A DNA stretch of 64,000 nt, taken from Leucocoprinus leucothites. Taxonomy: Eukaryota; Basidiomycota; Agaricomycetes; Agaricales; Agaricaceae. The stretch covers positions 248,001-312,000 of the forward strand of contig JAACJO010000018.1 in assembly GCA_013368445.1 (NCBI GenBank), read 5' to 3'. Made by a program: the position numbers and the translations under genes. This document shows, in pieces, positions 1 to 12,013 of the stretch. The notes beneath the pieces are model-generated. The model was not told the DNA's origin and did not search any database. It was given only the letters and a program-made list of their open reading frames with translations. Numbering within the stretch: the first letter of the stretch is position 1; every line of letters starts with the position of its first letter.

Positions 1-559
1 CCAATCCAGTCTGCGCTAATGCCGGAGGACATGACTCACAGCCTTTCACAGTAATGTCAACATTAAAATAGTAAACATTGAAGAAAAACGAGCCGGCTTG
101 GGCGAGCACGAGCACGGCAATAAGTATCTTATTGAAGCCCCAGACAGCGCATGTCCGAATTGCAAGGATATCTGTAGAACATTCTGAGTAATTTCGAGGA
201 TGGTTTCATTTTCGGAAAGGCGTACAGTCAGCAACATAGACGCCTATAATATAAATCCCTGTAGGTCTCTCTTCGAAACAAATTCTGATTATTCTTGAAC
301 CATGGAGGTACTCACAGGTGAAGGCTTTGGTGAGGGTTCTGCATGTGTCGATGTGTGTCGCATGTTTGACTAGCCAAGTTGGATATGACATCAGCACAAA
401 TTGGGACCCGCGAAACAAAGTGCACTCACCAGAATACCCCAGACAGAAGTCTACAATGGGCAAGTATCGGTTGATTAGGAAAACAACCTTTGTGACTGTC
501 CACGGGGAATTCCACACATGCAAGATTTCGAGATCGATTGTGATCAGCCACTCGAAAGC
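1..559 (-). CDS. DUF6533-family integral membrane protein, partial (runs off left edge)
   Basis: Four exons can be joined in phase on the minus strand: 559-430, 369-316, 258-226 and 171-40. The introns are 54-60 nt with GT...AG ends. The joined protein has the DUF6533 signature of Agaricomycetes: a helix beginning AFEWLITIDLEI, then NRYLPIVDF, a small Cys-containing loop, and a helix ending RTCAVWGFNK followed by a Val/Leu-rich membrane segment. The family consists of multi-pass membrane proteins of unknown function with about seven helices. The first coding exon upstream of 559 was not found. The C-terminal half lies outside the window; the donor at 39 implies another intron crossing the edge. 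The gene at 21.1-22.5 kb (+) has the same exon lengths (130, 54 and 33 nt), so the two are paralogues. Confidence 0.7.
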
Positions 560-1956
560 CTAAAGCCAGTCAGCGAGTTAAAAAAAAAAGGTGGCTCGGA
601 GCGTATTCGTGCTTACGGCGACAGTATATGAGGCCGCTTTGTCGAAACGTGTGAGAGTTCTGAAATGGACCCGACAAAGGTTGGACTGCGTACTCACTGT
701 GGATATACTAGTGACCAATCACGAAATATCATACTAAGTATTTTAATAGCAATGTCCATACAATCAAGCTGACCTGGCCCACTTGTATATAGTGCAGAAC
801 AGTCGATAATGCCTGCCTCATTGAATCTTCCTCTAAGTCGTCGGATGATGGCTGTTGTAAGAAACTACTTCAATCCTCAGAATGGCCCATACTTTTTATA
901 AGGTGGCGTTTGCCATGGGGTCTCGTTAATTTGGGGCTGGAGGTTACATATTCAGGTTCTCTCACCTTGACCGATATCAACTCACAGACAGATGAGTTAA
1001 TAGAGAAGCGACCTATTAACATGCCATCAATTGTATAGTACCATCAACCATGCAGGATGTATTAACTTATCAGCTCTTCGAGGCCCAGACGCATCCCAGG
1101 TCCGACGGCGACAATAAGCAAGCACAACTCGTAAACCCAACGCCGCGTACACGACGATTCAAGAAATACACAAGTCATTACGAGCCCATGTGATCACTCT
1201 CTCCTAGACAAAGGGCGGCAACATACACTTACGCTCCAGTCTTCAAAGATTTCGGAACACCTGTACACACAGCATCGGACGTCGGGAGCACAGCCTAACG
1301 GAGGCAGATACCCAGCTGGTTGAGTGATACTGAGAAAGGAATTGCGGCCGGGCATTGAAAATGCCCGATAGTGGAAGTCGATCTAACTTAATTTGAGGGG
1401 ATCGAATGGGCAAACCGATACTGATGTGTTGGTGGTAGCATGGGGTGGAGGAGGATCGAGAGAGTGTGTGTGAGTAACTCGAAGGCAATGATGATACTCA
1501 GTGCCGGAGATGTATTCTGTATCACCAGACCTGGTTACGCAGCTGATTTCATGTCGCTCATGGATGGAAAGAACCTCCGGCTGACCGGGCTCAGAAGGAA
1601 AGAAGAAACAGATATGAATGAGTGAGTCAAGATTACAAACTTGCCTAAGGTCACCTGAACAACGTATGAAAACCTGCATCAGTACAGATCAGTAACAGCG
1701 GTTTTGAAACCGATGTTCTCGAACGGGGCAGCTTATAATAAGTTAGTAATAATACACAAATAAGAATAATACCCTGCGCGAGTAAATCTCACAAGACCAA
1801 CCCCTCCCTCAGCACTGAGAGGCGGCGAGTTTACATCTTGTAAGGGGTCTGATGCAATATGGGTTGTGCGTAAAATTCTCGAGAGAGTCTATTCAGCTCA
1901 GGTTCTGCTAGAATTGTTGCAATACATTGGGAGTAGGGAAAGGTACTGTGGGAAAA
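560..1956. other. Intergenic; no gene supported
   Basis: Between the DUF6533 gene and ORC3. It should hold the unseen first exon and promoter of the minus-strand gene and the ORC3 promoter. Short open frames at 1.2-1.7 kb overlap each other on both strands and resemble no family I recognise. Confidence 0.5.
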
Positions 1957-4339
1957 ATGACGACGCGTCGCGTTGTATCACATATTCGGCCAAGTCCGAA
2001 CACCTTGATGCACAACCTTGACGATCCTACACAGGCGAGTGTTCACATTCATTGGACAAGTCCATTTAGCTCATTGCTATTGCTAGACGTCATTTTATAT
2101 ACCATATGCACCACAAGACGATAATGAGCCCAAAGATAAACTCCAGGAGGCGTATACAACTGCCTACAGGCTCTCTTGGGCCAAATGCTTCGCCCGACTT
2201 CGATCCGAGATCAACGAACTTTACAAGCCAACGATAGATACCATCGTCGATTGTATATCCACTGCGTATGAAAACATTCTTCCAGGTCTTCCGTACCCAG
2301 AACTACCGTTCATCGCAGTCTACAACTCATCTCCTCTCTTCATCAACTCTCTCCTTCCCCACCTCTTAACTGACAATGGAACGACAGCAATATCCCATCT
2401 ATACCCCCAAGAAACGCCAAACATCTCGGCTACAATGCGGCTACTAATTTCCAACTTCATCGATACCTCAGCGGTGCGGAAATCCAGATTAGCAACATAT
2501 GATATTGCTCTCCTCGACACTCATTTCACATCCTCCGACCGGCTGCTTGTCGTTTTACACGACTTTGAGCAATTCGAACCAAATGTGATGCAAGACTTGT
2601 TGTACATTTGCAGCACATGTATCCCTTCGCTCTGCCTCATGTTCTTAGCCTTCCTCTCTTCCCCATCAGCACCAGCATCATACATCCACGTCGCGTACCC
2701 GCGCAGTACGCTTACCCGTCTACGCATTCACTCTTTTTCCGCTCAATGTGGCACGGGTGTATTGGAGAGATTATTGTTGAGAACATTTTTCGATCCAGAG
2801 TTTGAGCCAGACGTTGTTCTTGGTTCGACTGCCGTGGAAGGAATAGTCGATTATTATACGAGGCACACTGGATCTATCGATGCCTTGATCACTTCAATTC
2901 AGCTTGTACATCTCAAACATTTCCTCAATGAGCCTCTCAGCCTACTCATCCACCCACCTGCTACCCTCACCACCGACTCATCATACTTGCCTATCCTCTC
3001 ATTACTTAACTCGCGCATGCCCAATGCTGATCCCAATACACTCCTCGACGCTTTCACCCAATATTCGACTGCATTCCAGAATGCCTCTCATGCTCTCCGA
3101 ATAGGATTCGCACTCCTTCACACGACGGTCAATTTCCTCACATCGAAAGGGTATAAGCCTTTTCCTTCCCGTTCGAATGCAACGGCGAACCTTATGATCT
3201 CTACCCTTCGCGGACAAACTTCGAGGGAGGTTAAAACTCTCACTATGTATGTCAAGAAACTCCGGCCCGATATACTCTATGCACTGTTAACCGCTCTGCA
3301 CGACGTCTATCCCGACGGTTATGATTCTGGTAAAGACCGACTACGGCTATTCTTAGCACAAAGTGGCTCAGAGGAAGGTGAAAGCGAGGATGAGCTCGAC
3401 GCGGAGGAAATATCAACTTGGTTCTCTACACATCTCACGTGGGCCCCCCTCTCTCACCTACTTTCCCTCAGACTCTGATGGTTTTCTATCGTATCCAGCA
3501 CCCTCCTCAAGCCACTTGAGCAAAACCCGCTCTGGGACATCTATTATACCGGCTCCTCACCCTTTCCTTCAGACCTCCTCAATCCGTCACCACGAGCAAC
3601 ACTCCTCTCCGCCCTCCTCCGCCCTTTCTCTTTCACCCTACCCCTTCCTCTCCCTTCTCCGCTTCCTATGGCACCTATATCCACTTTCCAGGAACTACCA
3701 CCATCACCGACCGTATCAGATCTCGAAGCCCGCCTTCACACCACCCACCTCTTACAACAGTCTATCACCGCTGGCGCGGACGATCCAGAAACCCCAAACG
3801 GAGAAAATTTGGCGGGAGGCGAGAGTGATACGGGGGAATTACACAAATTACCAGATACCTCGATTTTATTCGCGAGGTATATGGATAGCGGAAAGTTGAT
3901 TAACATCTATGATTGGTATGAATCTTTTAGGGTGGTTTTGGATGCCCAGAGAACGGAGCGCATTACTCAAGCGTCTGAACGTCGTTCTCGGACGGGCAAG
4001 ATTAAGGGGAAGGGGAGGAGAAGGAATAAGAGTCGATCGCCGGCAAAGAAGTCTACTGTTAAAACAAAAGGGAAAGGAAAAGCAAAGGCTATGGATGAGA
4101 ACCAAGACATTGGGATGGACATGGACGAGGACGAGGGAGGAGGAGTGGGAGTGAAAGAGCCAGATGAAGAGTCGTGGCAACGTGAAGTTCAAGCGCGATT
4201 TGTTCGTGCGTTGCATGAGTTGGATTATTTGGGATTCATTAAACATACGGGGAGGAGGGTTGAGCATGTTGCGAGGGTCGTGTTTGATGTTGGGGACGGT
4301 GATGATGACAGTGAAGCTGAGGAGGCCGTGGATGAGTAA
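1957..4339 (+). CDS. ORC3: Origin recognition complex subunit 3 (ORC3)
   Basis: Subunit of the six-protein complex that marks replication origins and loads the MCM helicase in the nucleus. Exons 1957-2034, 2087-3438 and 3499-4339 join in phase to give 756 residues, normal for ORC3. The N-terminal AAA-like region holds YRLSWAKCFARL and a degenerate Walker B-like stretch, LLVVLHDFEQFEP. Next comes FFDPEFEPDVVLG, a family hallmark. The C-terminal winged-helix part has SGKLINIYDWYESF and LHELDYLGFIKHTGRRVEHV. The start has A at -3. Intron 1 (2035-2086) begins with GC, not GT; the acceptor at 2086 and the frame require it. Intron 2 (3439-3498) removes an in-frame stop. Between the two C-terminal motifs lies a basic then acidic low-complexity insertion of about 75 residues (GKIKGKGRRRNKSRSPAKK), probably a disordered loop with a nuclear signal. 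Confidence 0.93.
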
Positions 4340-6394
4340 AAGAAATTTGATCTCCTACCCCTGATAGGCTGTTCAGCGGCCGACGAGAAGCAGATATATT
4401 GTAAAGTGAAGGACGATGTGATTTGGCTGCTTTCGAAATTCCTGACAAGTCCTGTCGGCTCAACTCCTTGTCTTTCGGTTCTGATAAATGGCAGCTGGGA
4501 TTAGACACGGCCAACAGGGAAGACGTGCTGGTTTTATTCGAATAATCGAGTCAATTCAACTATTTGCATTATCTTGCCGAGGCAACCTCACCGATGCAAA
4601 CAAGCCAGTTACATTTTCGTCTATTTTCCACCCCGTTTCCAGTGCGGGTGGCTAGTGTAAATGGGTTAATGGAGAAGTAATATAAGACAGCTGCAAATTC
4701 GACGTGTCGACCAGATCTTAAGGCACTCGCCTGCTCACCGAAATTCACTCTGCCAGCTTCCTTTCTGAGAGCTATGGAACCTCCCAGTGGAAGGTCCTCC
4801 CGGCCTGGGCAGCGGTCCCAAGTGTTGCCTATCGTGAGACTTGTACATCTGCCATTGAAGACAGGCCTGTGTTTGCCAAGCACGCTGGGCCAGCTGGAGT
4901 TATCAAAGTGCTGGCCTTTTGAAACTCTGGGTATGTGAGAATTATCTGCGAAAATAAATGGGAGGGCGACTTACGCATATTTAACTCGTAGGTCGCTATG
5001 AATGATCTAATGACTATGCAGATATTGCAATCCTGCCAGAGTGTTCAAGATATTAGGACTAACTCGGTTAGTCTGGATAGCTCTTTGGGAACGTCGTACA
5101 CTGGCAGATGCGTATACCTACAAGAGAAAGCCATGGTGCTTCTGAATTTAACTTTCAAGCAATCATTCATGTTCCCGTTGCGAGTTCAACATGTGACAAG
5201 CATATGCGGTGTGGCGGTCAAGTTCATGTAGTATATGCTATAGAATGGCAGAAGAATCTCCATATAATTGCTTCTCTTACAATTGAGTGGGGTGAAAGCA
5301 GAGTAATTTGTTGAGGGTCTCGGCACTTGGGATCGTGCCTCGTGGTGTCCTCGTGCAGCCAGCCATCCCCATCTCACTAATGACTATTCCCTGATTTTGC
5401 TTCGCCTAGTTGATTACGATCGTGTGGGCATTGTTTTGCGTCAACCTTGATGTCCTTCAAAGCACTTCTCGAATTTAACGGTGCAGCGAAACTGGCTAGG
5501 GTCATGGGTCGATGTTCCTGTACTCCAGTCTGATGAAACCGTATTGTACCATAAATGATCCAGCCCATTTTAATGGGCGAAAATGCGCTTTGAGGCTGTC
5601 TGGGTCAGAACGAAAGTTATCCATCTTGAGCGATTGAATGGACGTCATAGTGGCCCTCATGGTGACAATGCTGCAGACCGTTGTAGATAGATGGACAGAT
5701 TCAACAGTTAGATACCGTTGTTCACCATCGCTACACGTGTGCATATGTGTCGACTAACAAATATACCACGCTTTGAGATGAGTCAGGAGGCAACAGGAGG
5801 AAAGGAGAGCAAAGTACGGAAATAGTAGTTAAGCTGAGTTAACGGGCCGATGCAAGCGAGAGTGACCCAAAGTTTCTTTTGCCTACCTAAGACATACTAG
5901 CTTCAAATCACACTCTCAGCAACGGTAAGTCGCACTTCGAAATTACGACGCTTCAGTTATTTATGTGTGCGGGTCTGGTACAGCGATGTGGAGCGATTAT
6001 CCAGGATCGCATTTACTAAGGCCCCGGAGGCCAGGTCCACACTCAGTATTTACGGGCACTGATGGTACCCGTTCACATCTACAGAGCAAACGTAAAACCT
6101 GTGTTGGCAGAGTGCTGGGGCATCTATGATGGCCACGCTCCCGCGGACGAGTGCCATGGGACCTACGTCCTAGCGGTTCAATGTAAACGATCAAGGGAAA
6201 CGCTGCAAGCTCCTAGCCTGTATGAGCATATTGACACTCAATTGGCCTCATGAGTACTTTTGTGCCCTCATGGAAGGCACAATGTGTATGCGTGTTGGGC
6301 GATTTCACAGAAGTTTAACGCCCAGCGCTAGTTCAACTACTATTAAAGACCGTTGCTGTGGACAGCAGCCTCGTTGCTTGTCCTTCCTTCCATC
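4340..6394. other. Intergenic; no gene supported
   Basis: About 2 kb between ORC3 and the MLKL-like gene. Open frames are short and mutually overlapping, and none shows a recognisable domain. I see no clear terminal repeats or transposase motifs. Confidence 0.5.
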
Positions 6395-8705
6395 ATGTTC
6401 ACTCACATACTTGAGCTTACCAGACAAGCTCTTGGGTTCATGCCAGTCATTGCTCCCGTCCCTGGTGCGGCGATAGGTGCAGCTTTGGCGACCGAGATCA
6501 TTAAAACGTGCGAGGATGTCTCATATCAGAGGGTATGTCCTACAGAGGCGTCTTCGCTCCGTTCCATTTACTGGAGCTTGACAAATCTTCAGACCCGGGC
6601 TAGGAAAATTGGAGACAAGAGCCGTACATTGGCCAATACGCTTGATGAATCCTCGAGTGGCAAGGAGGTCCCTAGTAATTTGCAAGCACGTATTGATGAG
6701 GCTCACGGGTGAGCGTCTATTAGTTAATAAATACCCGTCGTTTCTTCTGATAGTGCACATATATAGTATACTGAAAATGACATACAAACGTGCTTGCAAA
6801 TGGCGGGAGCGAGGTCGGCTTACGCAATGGTGTAGGTGACTCAGGAGGCGTCTTCATTAGCTCGCTCATGTTTTAATCAGTCTATCGGTCGGATATGAAC
6901 AAGCAAATGGACTACTGTGAGCACGAGTTGGACAAGGCAATTAATTCCTTCACGGTGCGCAACTTCCCTCAGCTCGCTTACACGCCACTGATTTGTACTT
7001 CAGCTGGGGTTCGTCATTTTAGCCATTTGAGAAAATAGCATAGCTTATCGTCTTGATGTCCAGAAACCAGGTTGATATGATCAATGGGATGGAAGAAAAT
7101 CGAAGACAAGGGGAATATCACTTCGCAGAGATGGTCGAACTTCTTCTCAAAATAGCTCAGGGCCAAGTGGATACACAGAAAATGCTCCAAGAGGTCCGAA
7201 TCGGCAATGGTGATGGCGATGGCGTGACAACGCTGTTGAAGAACGGTCAGGAAGTGAGCCTTGTCACTACCTACCCTTCCGAGAGCTTGCACTGATGCGT
7301 TCTTTAGGCGTTGAAGGAAATGCGCAAGAACATGAAAACATCACCCTCCCCCACTGCTAAGCCTTCGTCCTCCACGAATGCAAACAAGGACCCGAAATCC
7401 GACCAGAAATATCGTGATATGCAAAAAGGATTCTCTAAACTACAAAATATGGCAGCGATTCTCCCGCCTTTGAAGAAGCTAGATGGGGATGTCGAGCTTA
7501 TTGGCGATATGGCTGTCGCTAGTGGCTCGGCTTCCGATATCTGGAAAGGCAAATGGCTTGGAGACAAGGAGGTGATTTAATTTCCTTGTTGTGTTATGCT
7601 GCGCTGACAAAATATAAATAGGTCGCCCTAAAGGCTCTAAGACATGTCAGGGTAGATGACAAAACTGCTCAAAGGGTCGGTTGAAGGTTTATCATTTTCT
7701 CAAAATCTGAATCTCATTGGGTACAGCGTATCGTCCGCGAGATTGATATATGGTCAAAGCTCTCCAACGACCACATACTCCAGTTCTATGGCTACGTGAC
7801 TGACTTGGGTCCCCATCTGTATTTGGTAGGAATAAAGAGTATCTCCTCCTTTTCGTTCCTCTAAAACCGTATCGTCTAGGTTTCTCCGTGGCTTAAAAAT
7901 GGAAGTGTTCTTGAGTGAGTACCGTTTCCCTGAAGTTATTTATTTACCTAACAATCCGACTTGAGTTATATTAAAGAGCATCCCCGGGTGGATAGAATGC
8001 ATCTTGTAAGTTCAGCCCACCCCGAAAAGCGTTGGCTGAAACAGGGAACTTACAGCTCCTCGGAGCAGCTGAGGGGCTGCGGTATCTCCATTCCCAAGAA
8101 ATCATTCATGGAAACAGTGAGTTCTCCGATTATCCTTCCACGTTCCTTTGCTAATCATCTATGACTCTAGTCAAATGTGTAAGTGTGGAACGAACGAAAA
8201 TACACTATATCTTAAAGCTAAAATCGACATTTAGTCCAACATCATGGTTTCGGATTCCGTGAGTTCTTTCCTCATCGCTCGTACTGTGACCAGCTCAATA
8301 CGATCTCAGAACGAAGCCTGCATCAGCGATTTTGGAATGGCCAAGATGATCGAAGAGATGACCCAAACCCACCTCTCCACCACTATCGCAAGAAGCGGCA
8401 GTACAAGATGGCTCGCACCCGAGATCGTTAACGGAGACCGCCCATCCAAAGCATCCGACACATACTCATTCGCCATGGCGGTACTGGAGCTGTTTACAGG
8501 AAAAAATCCTTTTGCCGAGCACAAATCCGACGCGGCTGTTATCCGCGCGGTCACGTTGAACCATGAGGTACCGAAACGCCCACAGAGTCCAGATGCCGGG
8601 CAACTGTTCACAGATGGTCTGTGGGCATTGTTGTTGAAATGCTGGGAGAAGGAACCTGACTCGCGTCCCACTATGGAGGAAGTGGTTGCTGCCTTGAATA
8701 AGTGA
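6395..8705 (+). CDS. MLKL/HeLo-like N-terminal domain fused to a TKL-type kinase domain, probable pseudokinase
   Basis: Fifteen exons join in phase to 522 residues: 6395-6532, 6593-6708, 6767-6831, 6881-6954, 7004-7008, 7064-7253, 7308-7571, 7622-7675, 7727-7825, 7880-7914, 7966-8005, 8056-8116, 8171-8178, 8235-8258 and 8310-8705. The first ~150 residues (ALGFMPVIAPVPGAAIG, then TCEDV, CKWRERGRLTQWFYRSDM) resemble the helical MLKL-type/HeLo-like region found before kinase domains in Agaricomycetes, a membrane-acting cell-death module in characterised proteins. The kinase part keeps a Gly-rich loop (ASGSASDIWKGKW), the VALK lysine, the helix-C Glu (IVREIDIW), DFGMAK and LAPEI. The catalytic loop reads HGNIKCSN, so the proton-accepting Asp is Asn. 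The 5-nt exon 7004-7008 and 8-nt exon 8171-8178 are the least certain junctions. A weakly active kinase is the alternative to a pseudokinase. Confidence 0.82.
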
Positions 8706-9661
8706 GCACTTGGTCGTAGAGTCCTCCCTTACACCGTGCTAGGAACCATGGGGCGGAGGGTTTTATTGGCCGTGTGTATGTTCACTGACCTCTTGTGCGA
8801 TCGATCAGCCCTATTACCCTTGCTTAACTGGAGCCCCCCTTGATACCACGTTTCTCCTCTCTCTGATACCTGTGTATATTAGTCTGCCATCCGCTTTGTA
8901 GTGTTACGACCCACCGCTATTAATGCAACCTATACTCCGCAGATCAGGGGTTCTACGATATCGTCACATAGGCTATTTGTCTCATTGGCTTATTGAACGG
9001 CAGTCTTGGCAATAGGGCGCTCGTATGATGCCTGCAGCGCCTAGTTATCTGCTCAATGTCCATCCCACCAGCTTTCCAATCGAAAGCTAGAGCGTCAACT
9101 ATTAAGCACCTGAAGTGAATAGAGCGATATTTAACTGAGATCACGCCCACAACTAGCATGAAAAACACTGGCACGAGTATTTTACTTTGGCGGGATACGC
9201 ATCTCAATAGTCAGCTCCTTCAGGAAAACAAAACCGGGAGCCCCAACTCATCTATCGTTGATGAAATACCAGAGCTAAATAAATCGCATGTCATTCATTC
9301 TATTTCGACCCTTTCCGAAAACGCTGGCGCGAACCACACGTTCTGGGTTTGGGATCGTCCTATTCGGTTAGGTGAGGATACAATCCGAATTACAGGTACA
9401 TCTTCAAGCGGAGAAACATTCCTGCAGATAAGCAGTCTGCTGTCACTAAAACCTAGTTAACCGAACCGCTTCGGGACAGAACTGGTGTCCCGTTTCCGAA
9501 GAGACGTTATGCCTTGTTTATCGCTTCTGTGGCACAATAGCAAGCCAATACGCTAGCAATGTTTCGCACATGAAATCCCGATGAGACGAAACTGGGAAAC
9601 AAAGTCAATGAAACTATGCAGGGGTCATGAGTACGACTCACGAACTAAGGATCAGAAGAAA
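8706..9661. other. Intergenic; one unassigned 100-codon frame
   Basis: Lies between the convergent ends of the MLKL-like gene and UPF3. A plus-strand frame from 9158 to 9460 (100 codons, includes NHTFWVWDRPIRLGEDTIRI) has an ATG and no stop, but I recognise no family and see no supporting introns. I do not call it a gene. Confidence 0.45.
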
Positions 9662-11271
9662 TCATCCGACACGAGGAGGTCCTCCTCTACCTCTACCCCT
9701 GCCACGCCTGCCTCCACGACCGCTTCCATCGACATGTTGTACCGCAGGCACAGTAAGCACGCTTGCACCATTTGCATCAGGGGCCGGAGCAGTAGCTGCA
9801 GGATTAAAACCACCTGAGCCTCCCTTCTGATGACGAGGCCGCTTGGGAGATGTCGGTGGGTGCGGTTTGACTTGAGAGGTGCCCTCCTGACCTGGAGCTG
9901 AAGGGGCGGGAGCAGCAGAAGTGGTATCTTTACCATTTTCCCTACGTTTACGTTCGCCGGCGACGCCCACGCCACTCAATGCCGCCTCGAATTGTCTTGA
10001 GCCTAATCCAAGGACTGGTCTTCCTCGCCTGGCGGGCGCAGGAGTGGTGGTAGTGGTAGACATGGCTTCTTGCGGGCCTGCTGGAGTCAGAGATTGGGCT
10101 TTCGGGGTAGACGCGGCTGGTGGAACTGTGTCTTTCTGTGTGGCTGCAGGGGCAGAAGGTGCACTCGGGGGAGCATGGACTGACTCCTTGGATGTTTTCG
10201 CAGTGTGTTTGCGACTTGAACGAGCAGGTGATGGTTGGGGTTTTCCTGGTAGGGGTAAAGCGGTGGTGGGGGCGTGAGACGGCCCAACACTGGGCTTGGC
10301 TTGTATCTGAACGGGCTTGGAAGACGCGGGAGGCCCTTTCTTCGCTTTCTTCGCAGCGGCGGCTTCTGCTCGAGCAGCTTTTCGTTTCTCTTCCTTCCTG
10401 AGGGCACTGGGAGACGGGCCATTCAGGAGGTCCTTGTAGTGTGGGTGGTTCCGGATGATCGCTTCTTTGTCTTTCTGAGCCTGCTTCTCAACTCTGAGCG
10501 CCTCGAGAAGAGGAGTCGTCTTCGGTGGGGAAGGGGGACGAGCAGAAGCGACTAGGTTGCGGTTAGCATTTTCTCGGAGGTAGGATTGTGAGATGACGCA
10601 CTCAGCGCCTCGATTGAGGTAGGTTCTGTCGCGGAAGAAGCATTCAAGGATTCGACGAAGGAGATATAGTCCTCATCTGTAGTAGAGTTAGGCAAGTGTG
10701 TGTTAGGATGATTGTCATGCCGTACCTTTCTCAATGGTGGCATGGCGGGAATCTGGTTTCTTCTTCTCTCCAGGTACCTTCTGGTATGGGGCGTATTCGA
10801 CCACGGCAAAAGATTCGATTCCTAGTAACACATCAGGAGAGGTGACCTCGAATGCAGGCTGATCATACCAGCTTTATCGACGAACTTGTGGCCGTCATAT
10901 TCACGACCGAAAACTGACACTTGATCAGGTGTTTTGAAAGCGATGTATGCACGCGAGGAAATGTTTTCCTTGTTTGCCCTGGAAACTATCAACCCCTGTT
11001 TTCGCCGTGATCAACGTGAACTTCACCGTTTCTTTGGCTTCCCAGGGTAATAAGCTTTCCAGGATACAGTGGTGTCTGTGACCCAGTCTGAGACGCTTTG
11101 CCAGAAAATCTCTTCAGGCAAATTGGGCGGCAATCGACGAACGACAATCTTGAGCCGTTCGCCTGGAAGCTGTGTCTTCTCCTTGCGTTCCTTATCCTTA
11201 TCCTTATCCTTGGCCTTCTTTGCTCTTGACTTTGAGGGCGTGGGTGGATTGGCAGGTGCAGGCGTGGACAT
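9662..11271 (-). CDS. UPF3: Nonsense-mediated mRNA decay factor UPF3 (Smg4/UPF3 domain)
   Basis: Links exon-junction marks to UPF2/UPF1 on mRNAs with premature stops; shuttles between nucleus and cytoplasm. Five exons on the minus strand (11271-11027, 10978-10869, 10821-10726, 10676-10602, 10551-9662) join in phase to 471 residues; introns are 47-50 nt. The RRM-like Smg4/UPF3 domain starts at about residue 35 with LKIVVRRLPPNLPEEIFWQ and continues through SWKAYYPGK, SSRAYIAFKTPDQV, FGREYDGHKFVDKAG and FAVVEYAPYQKVP, all family hallmarks. An N-terminal Lys/Asp run (KAKDKDKDKERKEK) comes from a short AAGGAT tandem repeat near 11195-11215. The last exon has a Lys/Ala-rich helix, a long Pro/Ala-rich linker and an Arg/Gly tail (RGGRRGRGRGRGG) ending at the stop, a probable RNA-binding tail. 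It is divergent from SYF2. Confidence 0.94.
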
Positions 11272-12013
11272 GATAATGTGGGTTCACTATGAGTTTACGA
11301 GGTATTGTGGTCTTTGCTAGAGGTTAAGCAGGGTGTCAAAGGACGATCAGCTTGAAATGCCGTCACCAGGGCACTTGCCGGGCTTTGGTCGTCGTCTTTT
11401 CGGGCGGAGATCAAACTCTTCTGATGGCCCAAGAAACTGAAAATCTTTTCTTCGCTCGATCTTTCTCTCTTTCATGACCCAGTCTACACCATGAACTTTT
11501 TTCTCTTCCACAGGTAAGCACATCGTTCCACTGCGAAGTCATTGTCTGTTCTTTGAATGATGATCAACCATCACATTATCAAGCTCAACAGTCTTAGGGA
11601 GTCTGTCTCCCTCTGCTGACTTCTACTTCTGCAATCCTGACTACTTTTCCCGTGTTCATATGCCTCATGCTATTGAAACAACTCTTTTCTGACTTCGTTC
11701 TCTTTAGGTTCACTCCGATTCTTTTTACTGACAACTATTCTTATCACAACTGCATTTATCTCGACCACTACTACTAGTGTTGTACTTTGTAAATGAGTCA
11801 AATACATTATTCTCCCTACCGTTACGGATTCGAGCGCAAACTTTCGGTCTGTCAGCGATTTTCTGCTTGATCTTATAACGCTCTGAAGGAGGCCGCAGGA
11901 TATGAATGTCATCAGGTCTCATTGAGCGTGGGAAGTTCGTCACATTCCAGTGCCATTCCAGTTCGAGAATTAGTCACAACCTTTAAGCCTATTATTCTTC
12001 TTGTTCTTCCTTC
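11272..12013. promoter_or_regulatory. Divergent intergenic region between UPF3 and SYF2
   Basis: The 742 bp between the two start codons must hold both promoters. It contains pyrimidine-rich stretches near the SYF2 side. A sequence reading TTCCACAG followed by GTAAGC near 11512 resembles splice signals, but no TATA box stands out. Confidence 0.5.

Noticed and set aside
3363..3899. 178-codon plus frame overlapping ORC3
   Set aside because: It is in another frame and spans the ORC3 intron 2 junction; the ORC3 frame is the conserved one.
9158..9460. 100-codon plus-strand frame as a gene
   Set aside because: No family resemblance, no neighbouring exons and no codon pattern clearly unlike chance.
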